Shown: positions 8,022-15,808 of the stretch, piece after piece
Position numbering within the stretch: the stretch's first letter is position 1
Layout of the letters: each line of letters begins with the position of its first letter
Source of the DNA: JBBDLF01 sp040879025
GTDB lineage: Bacteria > Pseudomonadota > Gammaproteobacteria > Pseudomonadales > Pseudohongiellaceae
Assembly (NCBI GenBank): GCA_040879025.1
Contig: JBBDLF010000024.1
Span: forward strand, 1 to 21,664
Direction: 5' to 3'
DNA length: 21,664 nucleotides
Notes under the pieces: model-generated
Database searches by the model: none
What the model saw: only the letters and a program-made list of their open reading frames with translations
What the model was told of the DNA's origin: nothing
Position numbers and translations under genes: made by a program

Positions 8022-8582
8022 ATGCTTAGGACACCTCCAAAATCAAATAATCTTTTAAGAGCGTATATGTTCGCTTTAGTTTGTGCTGTCCCTTCGATGT
8101 CGCAAGGACAGGAAATTAGTTCATACAGGATTTACAACGAAGGTATCGATGTTGAAGCCTCCCTTTACTTCAATGAAATTGAAGATGGATTACCAAACGA
8201 ATTCGGGGTCAGGCTTGCACGACTTAATTTAAAAAATGCGCTGGAAGTCCTAGTGCCGACCGACCTCTCCTTAGTGCTGGCTGTTCAGGTGCTGGATGAA
8301 AGTAAGCGCTTGGTTGCCAGTTCTGCGGTTTCTAGCTTTAATCATGCTAGTGCTCCTGAGTTCGAGGAACATAACTTATCGCTCGATGAAGGACTGGATA
8401 TCGCTTTTCGGTTAGACGAAATAATAGACCTTGAAGATATTCAAGCATCAGACGCCAGCTCTGTTTATTTGGGGTTCAGGTTTAATTTAATCTCAATATC
8501 GCCTGAAAATAACCTGCCAAAAATGCGTATATTCGATTTTGAGACACAAACTTCTCTCTGCCAGATTAGCGCAGAGGAATAG
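8022..8582 (+). CDS. Exported protein of unknown function
   Basis: I do not recognise a family. The ATG at 8022 has GGAG five bases upstream and gives 186 residues; a start at 7995 would add nine residues before the signal peptide without a good site. The signal peptide runs through YMFALVCAVPSMSQGQ. The mature part is acidic with alternating hydrophobic residues and looks like a beta-rich domain (for example LSLVLAVQVLDESKRLVASS, and later VYLGFRFNLIS). There is a single late Cys near the end. The coding sequence is clearly AT-richer than the genes on both sides, which suggests acquisition. The neighbouring upstream region carries the dispersed 50-bp repeat. Confidence 0.65.
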   Translation: MLRTPPKSNNLLRAYMFALVCAVPSMSQGQEISSYRIYNEGIDVEASLYFNEIEDGLPNEFGVRLARLNLKNALEVLVPTDLSLVLAVQVLDESKRLVASSAVSSFNHASAPEFEEHNLSLDEGLDIAFRLDEIIDLEDIQASDASSVYLGFRFNLISISPENNLPKMRIFDFETQTSLCQISAEE

Positions 8583-8591
8583 GTCAAGTAC

Positions 8592-8620
8592 AAGCAGTTG
8601 CTGCGCTACTACAACTGCTT
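8592..8620 (+). terminator. Possible stem-loop after the 8022 gene
   Basis: AAGCAGTTG at 8592-8600 pairs perfectly with CAACTGCTT at 8612-8620 across an 11-base loop, about 10 bp after the stop codon. No T-run follows, so it may be a weak terminator or a 3'-end stabilising hairpin. Confidence 0.3.
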
Positions 8621-8741
8621 CTGTTGCCATCTATCCTCGGCGGACAATTTACCCGATTGTTTTAACAAGCGCTGCGGGTTTAACTTACTGAAGCAGTGAC
8701 AGTTGCAATCGGTATCCAATTTTCACGGGAGGAATTACCTT

Positions 8742-9362
8742 ATGGACTTTAAACTACCAGTAATACCCTCGGCACTGGCTTTGGCTCTCAGCACCACCGT
8801 ATCGGCCCAGGGGGTCAGTGTCGGGGAGGCGATCAGCGAATGGCCGCAGGGGCAACAGGATACAGTGCAGATGATGATCGAAAAATACGGCGAGCCAAGC
8901 GGCGCGACGAACGACCGGGTTGTCTGGACTGAATCTGACGGTCCCTGGGATGAAACAATTGTTTACCGGGAAGCCATCGAGCATGAGTTTCCGATGCCGC
9001 ACGAAGACTATCTGGAACAGTCAGTATTCCTGGAGGTGCCCGCAGACAAAATGGATGAGCTCTCCGAGTTTGACGGCAGCATTATTGTCTACCGCACCGA
9101 AGGACGAATCGCCGCCCGTTGCGATAAGGAAGCCGCTAACTTTCTGGCGCTGAACTTGGCTCACGATATTATCAATGACGATAAGAGTGTGGAGCGAGCA
9201 CGAGAGGAGTACGCCGACGCAATTCGTGAAATGCTATCCGGTACAACGCCAGAAATCATGAGCCAGTTGACGTTTGAGCCGATGGATCAGGACAGGGCGG
9301 CAGCCGCGGATGTTTCAGTGATCGATCCGGATGAGCAGCCATCAGGTGTCGCTGGTAATTAA
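8742..9362 (+). CDS. Conserved exported protein of unknown function
   Basis: The ATG at 8742 follows a GGAGG site by nine bases and gives 206 residues, with a signal peptide through SALALALSTTVSAQ. The body looks like a conserved family that I recall only as hypothetical. It opens with a MIEKYGEPSGATNDRVVW-type block, then IVYREAIEHEFPMPHEDY, then RIAARCDKEAANFLALNLAH with one Cys and a helical end. The MIEKYGEP and VVW pattern resembles small periplasmic proteins that check or bind other envelope components, but nothing in the sequence fixes a role. The C-terminal 30 residues are low in order and variable. The next gene, AraC-type, is convergent, with only 11 bp between the stops, and no clear terminator is visible between them. 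Confidence 0.7.
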   Translation: MDFKLPVIPSALALALSTTVSAQGVSVGEAISEWPQGQQDTVQMMIEKYGEPSGATNDRVVWTESDGPWDETIVYREAIEHEFPMPHEDYLEQSVFLEVPADKMDELSEFDGSIIVYRTEGRIAARCDKEAANFLALNLAHDIINDDKSVERAREEYADAIREMLSGTTPEIMSQLTFEPMDQDRAAAADVSVIDPDEQPSGVAGN

Positions 9363-9373
9363 CGAGCTGCCTG

Positions 9374-10312
9374 CTAGTCGACAGAGGCCAAGGCACGGCA
9401 CGGATTCGCCGGCATGGTAAAAGCGCTTCCAGGATGGCGTTTTGACTGCTGTTTAATCTCGCCTGCCCCTATAGCGAAATGCTTTTTGAATGCGCGTGAA
9501 AACGCGGCCTGGGATTGATAGCCGACTTTCTCTGCTGTTTCTCCGACCGAACAGCCCGACTCGAGAGACGCCCAGGCAAGCTGCATCCGCCACCAGATTA
9601 CATACTGCATCGCTGTCCATCCGCTGAGAGCTTTGAAAGTAGCGGCAAACAGGGTGCGAGACTGGGCCGCCTCGCTCGCCAAGGCCGCCAGCGTCCAGGG
9701 GCACTCCGGCTTGAGGTGAATGGCGTCGAGCGCTTGCGCGATGCGCGGATGCGCATGCAGCGCAAGCAGTCCCGGCTGTCGTGGAACGCTCTCCATGTAA
9801 TGCGACAGACCATACGCGAACAGCAGTTCACAAAGACGGTCAAGCAGCGCCTGGCTGGTCGCGCTTTCCGCGAGGCTTTCCCGCAGGATCATACCGGTAA
9901 GCGGCTCAAGCCACGGAGCCCGCTCGTCGCAGCGGATCAGTAACAGTTCCGGCAGTGAAGCCAGCAGGTGTTGCGCAGCGCGGTGACGGAATATCACTTC
10001 CGCGCATAGCATCCCGGTTCCGTCCAGGGAATCCGCCTGCCGGTATGAGAGATGCTGCTGGTGGCCCGTAAGAGGCACCACTGGCGACATTGAATGCGCT
10101 ATTTCCCGCGGAAATAACAACAGGTCACCGTTGTGCAGTATGGTGTTGAGCCGACCCGGGATCTCCAGGCGGCAGCTACCCGTCGTCACCAGGTGGAAAC
10201 AGGTTTGGCCTGGCTGATGTTCCCTGATATGCCAATTCCCGCAGACTTTGGCATTGTGATAAATGCTTACTTGCAGACGAATTAGCTGTAGCAGGTCGGA
10301 AATCGCACGCAT
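9374..10312 (-). CDS. AraC-family transcriptional regulator with Cupin_6-type sensor
   Basis: From the ATG at 10312 the protein has 312 residues. The N-terminal domain (SDLLQLIRLQVSIYHNAKVC, CFHLVTTGSCRLEIPG, LLLFPREIAHSMSP) resembles the cupin-type ligand domain (Cupin_6) of a common AraC subgroup. The C-terminal hundred residues form two helix-turn-helix units (WTLAALASEAAQSRTLFAATF and VGETAEKVGYQSQAAFSRAFKKHF). It likely binds a small ligand and acts on DNA as a monomer or dimer; the target is unknown. The frame is open to a GTG at 10540 that overlaps the DUF547 stop by four bases, but the extra 76 residues do not look like protein and the family normally starts at about this Met. The start at 10312 has only a weak ribosome-binding site. 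Confidence 0.85.
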   Translation of the reverse strand: MRAISDLLQLIRLQVSIYHNAKVCGNWHIREHQPGQTCFHLVTTGSCRLEIPGRLNTILHNGDLLLFPREIAHSMSPVVPLTGHQQHLSYRQADSLDGTGMLCAEVIFRHRAAQHLLASLPELLLIRCDERAPWLEPLTGMILRESLAESATSQALLDRLCELLFAYGLSHYMESVPRQPGLLALHAHPRIAQALDAIHLKPECPWTLAALASEAAQSRTLFAATFKALSGWTAMQYVIWWRMQLAWASLESGCSVGETAEKVGYQSQAAFSRAFKKHFAIGAGEIKQQSKRHPGSAFTMPANPCRALASVD

Positions 10313-10391
10313 GGTTATAAATGAGCCTCTGTAAAATCCAATCGCAAGAGCCCGCGGCCCGGGTTGGATTTCAGCTGCCTCGAGTGAAGAA

Positions 10392-10418
10392 TGTACGATT
10401 GAGCAATTTATTCGTACA
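10392..10418. promoter_or_regulatory. Candidate operator: TGTACGA/TCGTACA inverted repeat
   Basis: TGTACGA at 10392-10398 and TCGTACA at 10412-10418 are perfect inverted copies, 20 bp centre to centre, about two helical turns. They lie about 80 bp before the AraC start in the 224-bp region between it and the DUF547 gene. A dimeric regulator, possibly AraC itself, could bind here; this is positional inference. Confidence 0.35.
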
Positions 10419-10536
10419 GTTTGTTGTGCATAGTACAGTTGCCACGATCTAGAATGCAATGACACAACTTGGCCCCGGACTCGGTAGCATGCCGTTGGAA
10501 TCAACGCCGGATCGTTAGCGCATATGTTCGGGGCGG

Positions 10537-11325
10537 TCACTCACCGTTGAGTTTCCAGTTATAGGGAAGATCGGCCCTGATTGGCAGATCCGGCGGGATT
10601 TGATGATGCTGCCTGATAAAAGTCCCAACGCCGCCACTATCCTCAAAGTCATCGGAGAACCAGTCGAAAATCCGAGATACCCGGACACTACCGCGCTCGA
10701 GCCTAAGCCCTTTGTCGGGATTGGCGAGAAATTCCCGTGTCTGCTCATCGAGTTGCTTGTCGATAGGGTCGGCGGTGAAGGCTTCACCACGCAGGTCCGG
10801 ACAACTCAGCGACGCGCAGACTATTGCGAAATGTATGCGCGGCTCATCCATTCGGCGCAACACCTCATGTTCGATGTAGTCGAGGTTTACGGCTTCGCCA
10901 CCCAGTGTGCCGATCGGCTTTTTCCAAACCGGAGAGAACCAGGACCCGGCATCACGGATGCTTTGCAGAGGCTGGTGATCCACCACCATTTTAATAGCAA
11001 GAATGTTATAGGCATTGATATAAAAAGCCAGTCGTTGTTCATTGGTAGCGAGCTCGTCGAGAGACTGTTGTTCAAGGAGTGATAGAACCTCGGCATACAA
11101 AGGGTCATTCTGCATGGCGGAGTAGTTCACCCTGGCGTGCCGAATGCCGTCTTCCTCTGCAGGGCTGAGATGGCGCTGCAACAGTTCATTATACGCGGCC
11201 CAGTCTGGTGGTTCCGCGATAGAGAGCGGGGCTGTTGCCACGAAGGACATTGTCAGCGCCAGTGGCAGCTGGAAAAACCAGACTGATCGGTTGGAGCACG
11301 GAAGATTTCGACGGCGCAAAGGCAT
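10537..11325 (-). CDS. Exported DUF547 family protein
   Basis: The 262-residue protein starts at 11325, with GAGGAA about six bases before the ATG. Residues 1-37 carry an Arg-rich start and a hydrophobic stretch (FFQLPLALTMSFVATAPL), a likely signal peptide. The DUF547 signature is clear: LAFYINAYNILAIKMVV at 99-115, the WFSPVWKKPIG turn, NLDYIEHEVLR, and HFAIVCASLSCPDLRGEAF with Cys170 and Cys175. DUF547 proteins adopt a papain-like/transglutaminase-related fold in which a Cys and His may act together. The substrate is unknown. It diverges from the ECF sigma-factor gene with 113 bp between the starts, so the two may share control. The AraC gene lies downstream on the same strand. Confidence 0.85.
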   Translation of the reverse strand: MPLRRRNLPCSNRSVWFFQLPLALTMSFVATAPLSIAEPPDWAAYNELLQRHLSPAEEDGIRHARVNYSAMQNDPLYAEVLSLLEQQSLDELATNEQRLAFYINAYNILAIKMVVDHQPLQSIRDAGSWFSPVWKKPIGTLGGEAVNLDYIEHEVLRRMDEPRIHFAIVCASLSCPDLRGEAFTADPIDKQLDEQTREFLANPDKGLRLERGSVRVSRIFDWFSDDFEDSGGVGTFIRQHHQIPPDLPIRADLPYNWKLNGE

Positions 11326-11438
11326 GAACTTTCCTCGGACAACACGGGTTGAGTTCTATTTTGACTCGGAAACCGGGTGATTGTTACAGCTAAAAGACTA
11401 ACAGCCAGCTAAATATGAAAAAGGAATAGAAATCAGCG

Positions 11439-12071
11439 ATGGCCAGCACACCCTTCAACCCCGATGAACTGCTGTCCCGGCTGAGGCAGGGCGATCAACA
11501 GGCCTTCACCCAACTTGTTAGTGAGCATCATCTTCGATTTCTGGCTGTGGCCCGCGCCATAACAGGGGATACCTGGGCAGAAGAGGTGGTTCAGGACGCC
11601 TGGCTGGCCATTTATCGGGGGTTGCCCGCCTTCGAGGGCAGATCTTCGCTGAAGACCTGGCTGTTCACCATCGTCAAGCATGCTGCCAAGGCAAGGCTTC
11701 GCAAGGAAAAGCGGCTGGTTTCGCTGGACAGCGCGATGGAAGGCGGCAACAGGAGTGAGGTTGAAAGACTTCTTGACAGTCGTTTTGATGGTGCCGGCCG
11801 CTGGGAGGATTTTCCCGGGGCCTGGCGCACCGACAGCGCCGCCGCGCTGTTGGAAGAAGAAGAACTTCAGTGCTGCATCGACAAGTGCCTGCGGCGGTTG
11901 CCGGCCTGGCAGTGCGCTGTGTTTATGATGCGTGACATGGACCAGCTTGAATTGCGTGCCATCTGTAACATTTTGGATATCAGTGACTCGAATGTGAGGG
12001 TACTGCTGCATCGTGCAAGACTTACCCTGATGCAAATCATTGATAGATATATGGAGACCGGCGAATGCTGA
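11439..12071 (+). CDS. ECF-type sigma-70 family RNA polymerase sigma factor
   Basis: The 210-residue protein has the two-domain form of ECF sigma factors. Region 2 covers about 22-93 (AEEVVQDAWLAIYRGLPAF and SSLKTWLFTIVKHAAKARLR, the core-binding and -10 recognition helices). Region 4 covers about 150-205 (CLRRLPAWQCAVFMMRDM, then the helix-turn-helix LRAICNILDISDSNVRVLLH). The linker between them is longer than average, about 55 residues, and rich in Arg and acidic residues. Its end overlaps the zinc-finger gene by seven bases and that gene overlaps the receptor gene, a chain typical of sigma/anti-sigma/target operons. The start is preceded by AAGGAAT at a rather long distance. No convincing ECF promoter was seen in the 113 bp upstream. 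Confidence 0.9.
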   Translation: MASTPFNPDELLSRLRQGDQQAFTQLVSEHHLRFLAVARAITGDTWAEEVVQDAWLAIYRGLPAFEGRSSLKTWLFTIVKHAAKARLRKEKRLVSLDSAMEGGNRSEVERLLDSRFDGAGRWEDFPGAWRTDSAAALLEEEELQCCIDKCLRRLPAWQCAVFMMRDMDQLELRAICNILDISDSNVRVLLHRARLTLMQIIDRYMETGEC

Positions 12072-12313
12072 ACTGTCGCGATATTGCCCATACCGCCAGT
12101 GACTACCTGGACCAGAACCTGAGTTGGAGAGAGAGACTGGCGGTGCGTCTGCATCTGCTGATGTGCGCTAATTGCAAACGGTTCGTTTCGCATATGGCAT
12201 TGACCGTCGCGTATATGCGGATCCGGCCGTCGGCAATCCTGTCCTATGTCGAGGCTGAAGTCATCGAGTTGCAAATCCGGATCCACGCCGCGGAACAGGA
12301 GCAGCAAGGCTAA
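12065..12313 (+). CDS. Soluble zf-HC2 (ZAS) anti-sigma factor-like protein
   Basis: This small protein (82 codons including the stop region) has the zinc anti-sigma signature: Cys4 near the start, then His30-x3-Cys34-x2-Cys37 in HLLMCANC. Proteins of this kind bind an ECF sigma factor and hold it inactive, with zinc stabilising the fold. Unlike most, it has no hydrophobic segment, so it is cytoplasmic and could not sense the periplasm directly. The C-terminal half is a helical, charged tail (VEAEVIELQIRIHAAEQEQQ) that may be a coiled coil or partner-binding helix. The gene overlaps the sigma-factor gene by seven bases and shares the A of its TAA stop with the ATG of the TonB receptor. The sigma factor at 11439 is the obvious partner. 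Confidence 0.85.
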   Translation: MLNCRDIAHTASDYLDQNLSWRERLAVRLHLLMCANCKRFVSHMALTVAYMRIRPSAILSYVEAEVIELQIRIHAAEQEQQG

Positions 12314-14832
12314 TGAGGAGACTGAGCGAAACAAAAAGAGCTCCCCTGAATCGAGGCAAATCCCAAGGGTGGTTATCGATAAGAGCCCGCCTCAAGAGCG
12401 GAGCGCGCCATGCCTCTGCTGTCAGTTTACTCGGAATGGTATCCGCGGCGCCGCCGGCTTTCGCCCAGGCTGACGGGGAAACCGGACGGAACAGCATTGA
12501 AACGATTGCCGTGATCGGTTCACGCAGCCCTGGACGTCCGGTACTGCGATCTCCGGTGGCTGTGGATCTTCTCGACCAGGCCCAGATAGATCACGCCGGT
12601 GCGATGGCCGCCGAACTGGGTGAAGCCCTGAGTACACTGATCCCGTCTTTCAATTATCTGCGGCAGTCCAACTCGGGAACCTCGGACCATGTGCGGGCTG
12701 GTCAGCTGCGGGGCATGAGTCCCGACCAGATGCTGGTTCTGCTAAACGGTAAGCGTAGGCATACATCGGCGGTGGTTAACACTGAAACCAAGATAGGGCG
12801 TGGCACGGCGGCGGTGGACTTCAACACTATCCCGATTGGAGCGATCCAGCGAATTGAAGTGCTGCGGGACGGCGCCGGGGCGCAGTACGGTTCTGATGCG
12901 ATCTCGGGAGTTATCAATGTCATTCTCGAGGACACCCCGGACGGCATTGAATTCAATGCCGGATACGGACAGCATCGGACCCGGCTGGACGCGATTGATA
13001 AGGACATCAATGACGGCGAGACCTTGACCCTGAGTGGCAAAGGTGGATTCTCCCTGAGCGATGGCGGCTTTTTTCAAAGCGGTTTTGAATTGACAGAACG
13101 CGATGCCACCAACCGTGCGGGCTTTGATCAGATACCCTTTTTTATTCCCGCTACACCGGCAAACCTCGCGGTGCAGGGACAGCGCAACTACCGCATGGGC
13201 GATCCGGATGTCGCGGCGATTAATCTCTGGTATAACGGATCCATCAGTCTCGGCACCAGTGACATTTATAGTTTCGCCACGTATGGCGATCGCGACACGG
13301 AGGGCGTCACGTTCTTCCGCTATCCTGAAGAATCCCGGACCGTAACGGAACTTTATCCCGAGGGCTTCCTGCCGGTGACACTCGGAGAGAATCGAGACTA
13401 TTCCGCCACGCTTGGCTTGCGCAGCAATCTCGAGCGCTGGACTCTGGACAACAGCGTGACCCTTGGCGGCAACCGATTCGCCTACGGGGCGAAAAATTCC
13501 TTGAATGCCTCACTTGGACCGGCAAGTCCGAGGCGGTTTGACTCCGGCGAGTACCGGGTGATACAGCGCAGCGTCAATCTGGATCTGCGGCGCGAAAATC
13601 CGATAGAAGGCCGTTTGGGCATGTGGTCACCGGCCGCCGGTCTTGAGTACCGTCGCGAAGAATTCCGCAGTCGGGCAGGGGAGTCCGCCTCCTGGCAGCC
13701 TGGTGATTTCGACGGCGATATCGGTGCCCAGGGCGCCCTGGGCCTTACGCCCCAGGACGCGACCAACGGCGCTCGTGAAGTTTATAGCGCTTATGCCGAG
13801 CTTTCCAGCCAGTTAACTGAGGCGCTCGTGGTCGACGTCGCGGCACGTCTGGAAAACTACAGTGATTTGGGGGAGGAGCTGACCGGGAAGTTGTCCGGAG
13901 CCTACAGTTTCAACTCCCGCTATACGCTGCGCGCGGCAGTGTCCAACAGTTTGCGTGCGCCCTCGATGAGCCAGCTGGGTTTTGCCGACCGCAGTATCAA
14001 CTTCGGCGAAAACCGCACACTGGTCACTACGGTGACGCTTCCGGTGGATGGCAGTCTGGCGCAGGCTTTTGGCGCCAAAAATCTTAAAGCGGAAACCGCG
14101 ATCAACAGAAGTATTGGCTTTGTCACGCAGCCGCTGGATGGACTCTCCGTAATGCTGGATGTTTATTATATCGAGCTCGAGGACAGGGTCACGTTGTCGG
14201 AGCGGCTTTTCGGCGAGGAACTGGCAGATTTTGTACAGGCGCTGCCGGGCGGGGCCGGCATCGAGTCGGTACGCTTTTTCACAAACGCCGTTGACACTCG
14301 TACAGGCGGCGCTGACCTGATACTCGCCTATTCGACCTCCGTCGGCGCGGGTGAGCTTTCAGTCACCGGTGGCTACAATTACAGCCAAAACCGCATAACG
14401 GGCATTGCGCCGCCGCCTGATCAACTGAGGATTCTGGATCCTTCGTTTGTTCTGGTGGGCGTCGAGGAGGAAAACACACTGGAAGAGTCCGCGCCGGCGC
14501 AAAAAGCGAATCTGTCCGTGAACTGGTCCGACAGCCGTTGGGGATTGACGGGCCGTTTGCATTATTTTGGCAGCACAGTCAGGGTATTTAATTTCGGCGG
14601 CGGCTTTGAACCGCGGCAGCGTTATGGTTCGGAATATGCCGTCGATTTTGAAACACGTTATACCTTCAGCGATATGCTGTCACTGACTCTGGGCGTCAAT
14701 AACGCCTTCGATAACTATCCGGATCGATCCGGAGCGGACATCAACTTTTTCGGCAATCTGCCGCACGATGTGCTGTCGCCGGTTGGCGTCAACGGCCGCT
14801 ATGTGTACTCAAATATCAAAGTGCAATTCTAA
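12313..14832 (+). CDS. TonB-dependent outer-membrane receptor
   Basis: This 839-residue receptor has a long N-terminus with a signal peptide ending at AFAQ (about residue 52), a TonB-box-like IETIAVIG at 62-69, a plug domain (about 75-207) and a beta barrel ending in Phe839, as expected for recognition by the barrel-assembly machinery. The plug has GKRRHTSA near 145 and IQRIEVLRDGAGAQYGSDAI from about 178, hallmarks of this receptor type. There is no STN signalling domain before the TonB box, so it cannot pass a signal to an anti-sigma by the FecA route. The ligand is unknown; possibilities include a siderophore, metal complex, sugar or vitamin. Its start overlaps the anti-sigma stop, so it is the likely target and partner of the ECF sigma factor. 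Confidence 0.93.
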   Translation: MRRLSETKRAPLNRGKSQGWLSIRARLKSGARHASAVSLLGMVSAAPPAFAQADGETGRNSIETIAVIGSRSPGRPVLRSPVAVDLLDQAQIDHAGAMAAELGEALSTLIPSFNYLRQSNSGTSDHVRAGQLRGMSPDQMLVLLNGKRRHTSAVVNTETKIGRGTAAVDFNTIPIGAIQRIEVLRDGAGAQYGSDAISGVINVILEDTPDGIEFNAGYGQHRTRLDAIDKDINDGETLTLSGKGGFSLSDGGFFQSGFELTERDATNRAGFDQIPFFIPATPANLAVQGQRNYRMGDPDVAAINLWYNGSISLGTSDIYSFATYGDRDTEGVTFFRYPEESRTVTELYPEGFLPVTLGENRDYSATLGLRSNLERWTLDNSVTLGGNRFAYGAKNSLNASLGPASPRRFDSGEYRVIQRSVNLDLRRENPIEGRLGMWSPAAGLEYRREEFRSRAGESASWQPGDFDGDIGAQGALGLTPQDATNGAREVYSAYAELSSQLTEALVVDVAARLENYSDLGEELTGKLSGAYSFNSRYTLRAAVSNSLRAPSMSQLGFADRSINFGENRTLVTTVTLPVDGSLAQAFGAKNLKAETAINRSIGFVTQPLDGLSVMLDVYYIELEDRVTLSERLFGEELADFVQALPGGAGIESVRFFTNAVDTRTGGADLILAYSTSVGAGELSVTGGYNYSQNRITGIAPPPDQLRILDPSFVLVGVEEENTLEESAPAQKANLSVNWSDSRWGLTGRLHYFGSTVRVFNFGGGFEPRQRYGSEYAVDFETRYTFSDMLSLTLGVNNAFDNYPDRSGADINFFGNLPHDVLSPVGVNGRYVYSNIKVQF

Positions 14833-14852
14833 CGGGATTTGGGCCGGGCCTA

Positions 14853-15095
14853 TTGTATGTGCTTGCCGCGATAGAAATGGTCATCATTCTGCTGTTTCTG
14901 GGCGGGGTTTTGAAAAAGTACACTTACGGCGCGGTGCTGGTGTTCCATGCGATCTCTACATTTTCGTCGTTCGGGCAGTACCTGTCATTCGACAGCCTGC
15001 TGTTCTTCGCCGCGTGGCCGATGTTGGCGGCCTGTCTGACCCTGTTCCTCCTGCGCGAGAGTGATGTCAGACTTACCGTATCCTTGCCCGTGTAA
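14853..15095 (+). pseudogene. DoxX-like membrane protein, 5'-truncated fragment
   Basis: Within about 20 bp of the receptor stop, an 80-codon frame begins with what looks like the second half of a DoxX-type membrane protein: LYVLAAIEMVIILLFLGGVL, then KKYTYGAVLVFHAISTFSS and a conserved LLFFAAWPMLAACLTLFLLR. In relatives I recall, about 50 residues with one or two further helices precede this, and they are absent. The only early starts are a TTG at 14853 and a GTG at 14859, with no good ribosome-binding site. Either it is a relic left by a deletion that joined it to the receptor gene, or it is a short membrane protein expressed by translational coupling. Two to three helices remain. Confidence 0.6.
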
Positions 15096-15201
15096 CAAAC
15101 GGTCATTTCCTGCATCTATTTGTGGAAGTCAGCCGGTGGATGTAGCCGGTCTGACCAGGAAATCACACGGTTGAACCGGGACTGAATAAGGAGTGCAGGA
15201 T

Positions 15202-15735
15202 ATGAAAAAAATTACCGCAACGGGAGCCGCTTTGGCGGCGCTGTCCATTGCTTTTGCAGGTGTGATCGGAGTAGCCGCGCAGGCTCCGTTCGGCACGACA
15301 GAGCATCGGGCATACGGTGACGCACTGTGGGAGAGCCTCAGAGAGCAGAAGCTGGTTGGCGACGGGGCGATAATGTCAATGCCTTATGAAGGATCTGATC
15401 CTCATGGTATGGTGCTGGCAACGCTGGAAAGCGAAGTTGAAGTCAACGGGGACAGCGGTTCGGTTGTCGTCAAGCGCAATTATGGAGGCCCGCAGGCCAC
15501 TATCGAGACGGTGTCGAACAATCCGGACGAGTACCTCATGGCTACCACCGTGATGTTTAAACGGGAAGGCTTCGATCCCGAAAATCAAAACTGGTTCTGG
15601 GCCAAGTATATGCCCGATGCTTCCTACGATACGGCTCCCAACGGCGCGGCTCTGGTAGGCACGCCCACGGGCTGCGTCTCCTGTCACGCAGAGGCTCCTG
15701 GTGGCGACATGGTATTTCTAAACGATCGGTACTAG
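15202..15735 (+). CDS. Cytochrome P460-like exported heme protein
   Basis: The ATG at 15202 has AAGGAG eight bases upstream and gives 177 residues, with a signal peptide through ALSIAFAGVIGVAAQA. The C-terminus has a single heme-attachment site, Cys158-x2-Cys161-His162 in GCVSCHAEAPGGDMVFLND, next to the final residues. The GxxYxV/VVVKRN and MFKREGFDPENQNWFWAKYM strands before it match the overall pattern of the cytochrome P460 family. Known P460 enzymes oxidise hydroxylamine or act on nitric oxide and have a Lys-heme cross-link; whether this one does is not visible. It would be periplasmic and c-type. It follows the TonB receptor block and is followed 73 bp later by the methyltransferase-like gene. 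Confidence 0.75.
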   Translation: MKKITATGAALAALSIAFAGVIGVAAQAPFGTTEHRAYGDALWESLREQKLVGDGAIMSMPYEGSDPHGMVLATLESEVEVNGDSGSVVVKRNYGGPQATIETVSNNPDEYLMATTVMFKREGFDPENQNWFWAKYMPDASYDTAPNGAALVGTPTGCVSCHAEAPGGDMVFLNDRY

Positions 15736-15808
15736 CCCGCTAGAGACCGGTAGAGGAGCGGTTGAGAAGCGAAGGTTCCATGAACATGACGGTGAGATAG
15801 GTGAAATA

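Noticed and set aside
10313..10540. AraC protein beginning at GTG 10540
   Set aside because: The additional 76 residues do not look like protein and the Cupin_6-type domain starts at about Met 10312; kept only as an alternative.
11326..11438. ECF-type autoregulated promoter before the sigma factor
   Set aside because: GGAAAC and TTACAG-like bases occur but spacing and matches are too poor to support a call.
11433..12035. 200-codon minus-strand frame opposite the ECF sigma factor
   Set aside because: The sigma-factor domains on the plus strand are clear and overlap it fully.
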